A stretch of 64,000 nucleotides of DNA from Oceanihabitans sp. 2_MG-2023 (GTDB lineage Bacteria > Bacteroidota > Bacteroidia > Flavobacteriales > Flavobacteriaceae), in contig NZ_JAUOQT010000002.1 in assembly GCF_030547245.1 (NCBI RefSeq), positions 310,001 to 374,000 on the forward strand, given 5' to 3'. Shown in pieces: positions 63,963 to 64,000 of the stretch. The first letter of the stretch is position 1; every line of letters begins with the position of its first letter. The translations under genes and the position numbers were made by a program. Under the pieces are notes generated by a model. The model did not search any database. It had not been told where the DNA came from and saw nothing but the letters and a program-made list of their open reading frames with translations.

Positions 63963-64000
63963 TTAGTCTTCAAATTCTGCTTTAAGAATTCTAACAACTT
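63963..64000 (-). CDS. nusA: transcription factor NusA, C-terminal codons (partial)
   Basis: The last 11 codons of an ORF reading minus, [11 protein letters not shown] and a TAA, lie 29 bp ahead of infB. The ending and the position fit NusA in the conserved nusA-infB operon. The rest is outside the window, so the name rests mainly on order. Confidence 0.7.
   Translation of the reverse strand, partial: VVRILKAEFED

Noticed and set aside
1-64000. CRISPR arrays, tRNA or rRNA genes, insertion sequences
   Set aside because: No regularly spaced direct repeats, cloverleaf genes, rRNA segments or transposase reading frames were recognised by eye. Small RNAs without strong motifs could be missed.

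Overview
The window is a stretch of chromosome from a low-GC member of the Bacteroidota, most likely the family Flavobacteriaceae. The evidence is SprA (the type IX secretion outer-membrane translocon), a PorP/SprF-type protein, a RemB-like protein, CarboxypepD_reg-like and SIMPL domains, the alternative complex III/caa3 respiratory chain typical of the phylum, and TAnnTTTG-like rather than sigma70-like promoter boxes. No rRNA, tRNA, CRISPR array, insertion sequence or prophage was recognised. The genus cannot be fixed from the sequence alone.

Layout. 1-2542: LytTR-type response regulator (cut by the window edge) and its TPR sensor kinase. 2748-4953: SIMPL-domain protein and VWA lipoprotein. 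5059-6060: PorP/SprF family protein. 6302-8928: Nfu-type Fe-S scaffold, dodecin, DUF1304 membrane protein and MscS channel. 8929-16862 (minus): tsaB preceded by an efflux operon with one ABC ATPase, two FtsX/MacB-like permeases, two HlyD-type adaptors and a TolC-like channel. 17000-22525 (minus): cytochrome oxidase assembly and small subunits (DUF420, SCO, a cysteine-less SCO-like protein, COX IV, two COX III proteins, heme O synthase). 22761-26615 (minus): RemB-like barrel protein and two TonB-like proteins that share one C-terminal domain. 26677-37653 (minus): VanZ, gcvH, sprA, ruvA, NADP-malic enzyme. 37897-44411 (minus): exported orphan proteins and lipoproteins. 44741-46767: queG and ruvB. 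46960-58933 (minus): actABCDEF-coxBA, a quinol-oxidising complex with its terminal oxidase. 59102-60993: SPOR protein and two secreted tail-collar paralogs. 61111-64000: infB and the last codons of nusA.

How the genes fit together. Alternative complex III (ActA-F) oxidises menaquinol and feeds electrons to the aa3-type oxidase CtaC/CtaD encoded just downstream. The remaining oxidase subunits and assembly factors (COX III x2, COX IV, SCO, CtaB) lie 25-30 kb away. SprA, the PorP/SprF-like protein and the RemB-like protein point to type IX secretion and possibly gliding.

The least ordinary region is 42.8-45 kb. A block of about 570 bp (queG 3' end, intergenic leader, signal-peptide start) is present twice. 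The extra copy contains a decayed 63-codon relic of queG, while the promoter plus ~250-nt leader in front of the two exported-protein genes is almost unchanged. This suggests a conserved promoter/5'-UTR element that is either under selection or kept alike by gene conversion.
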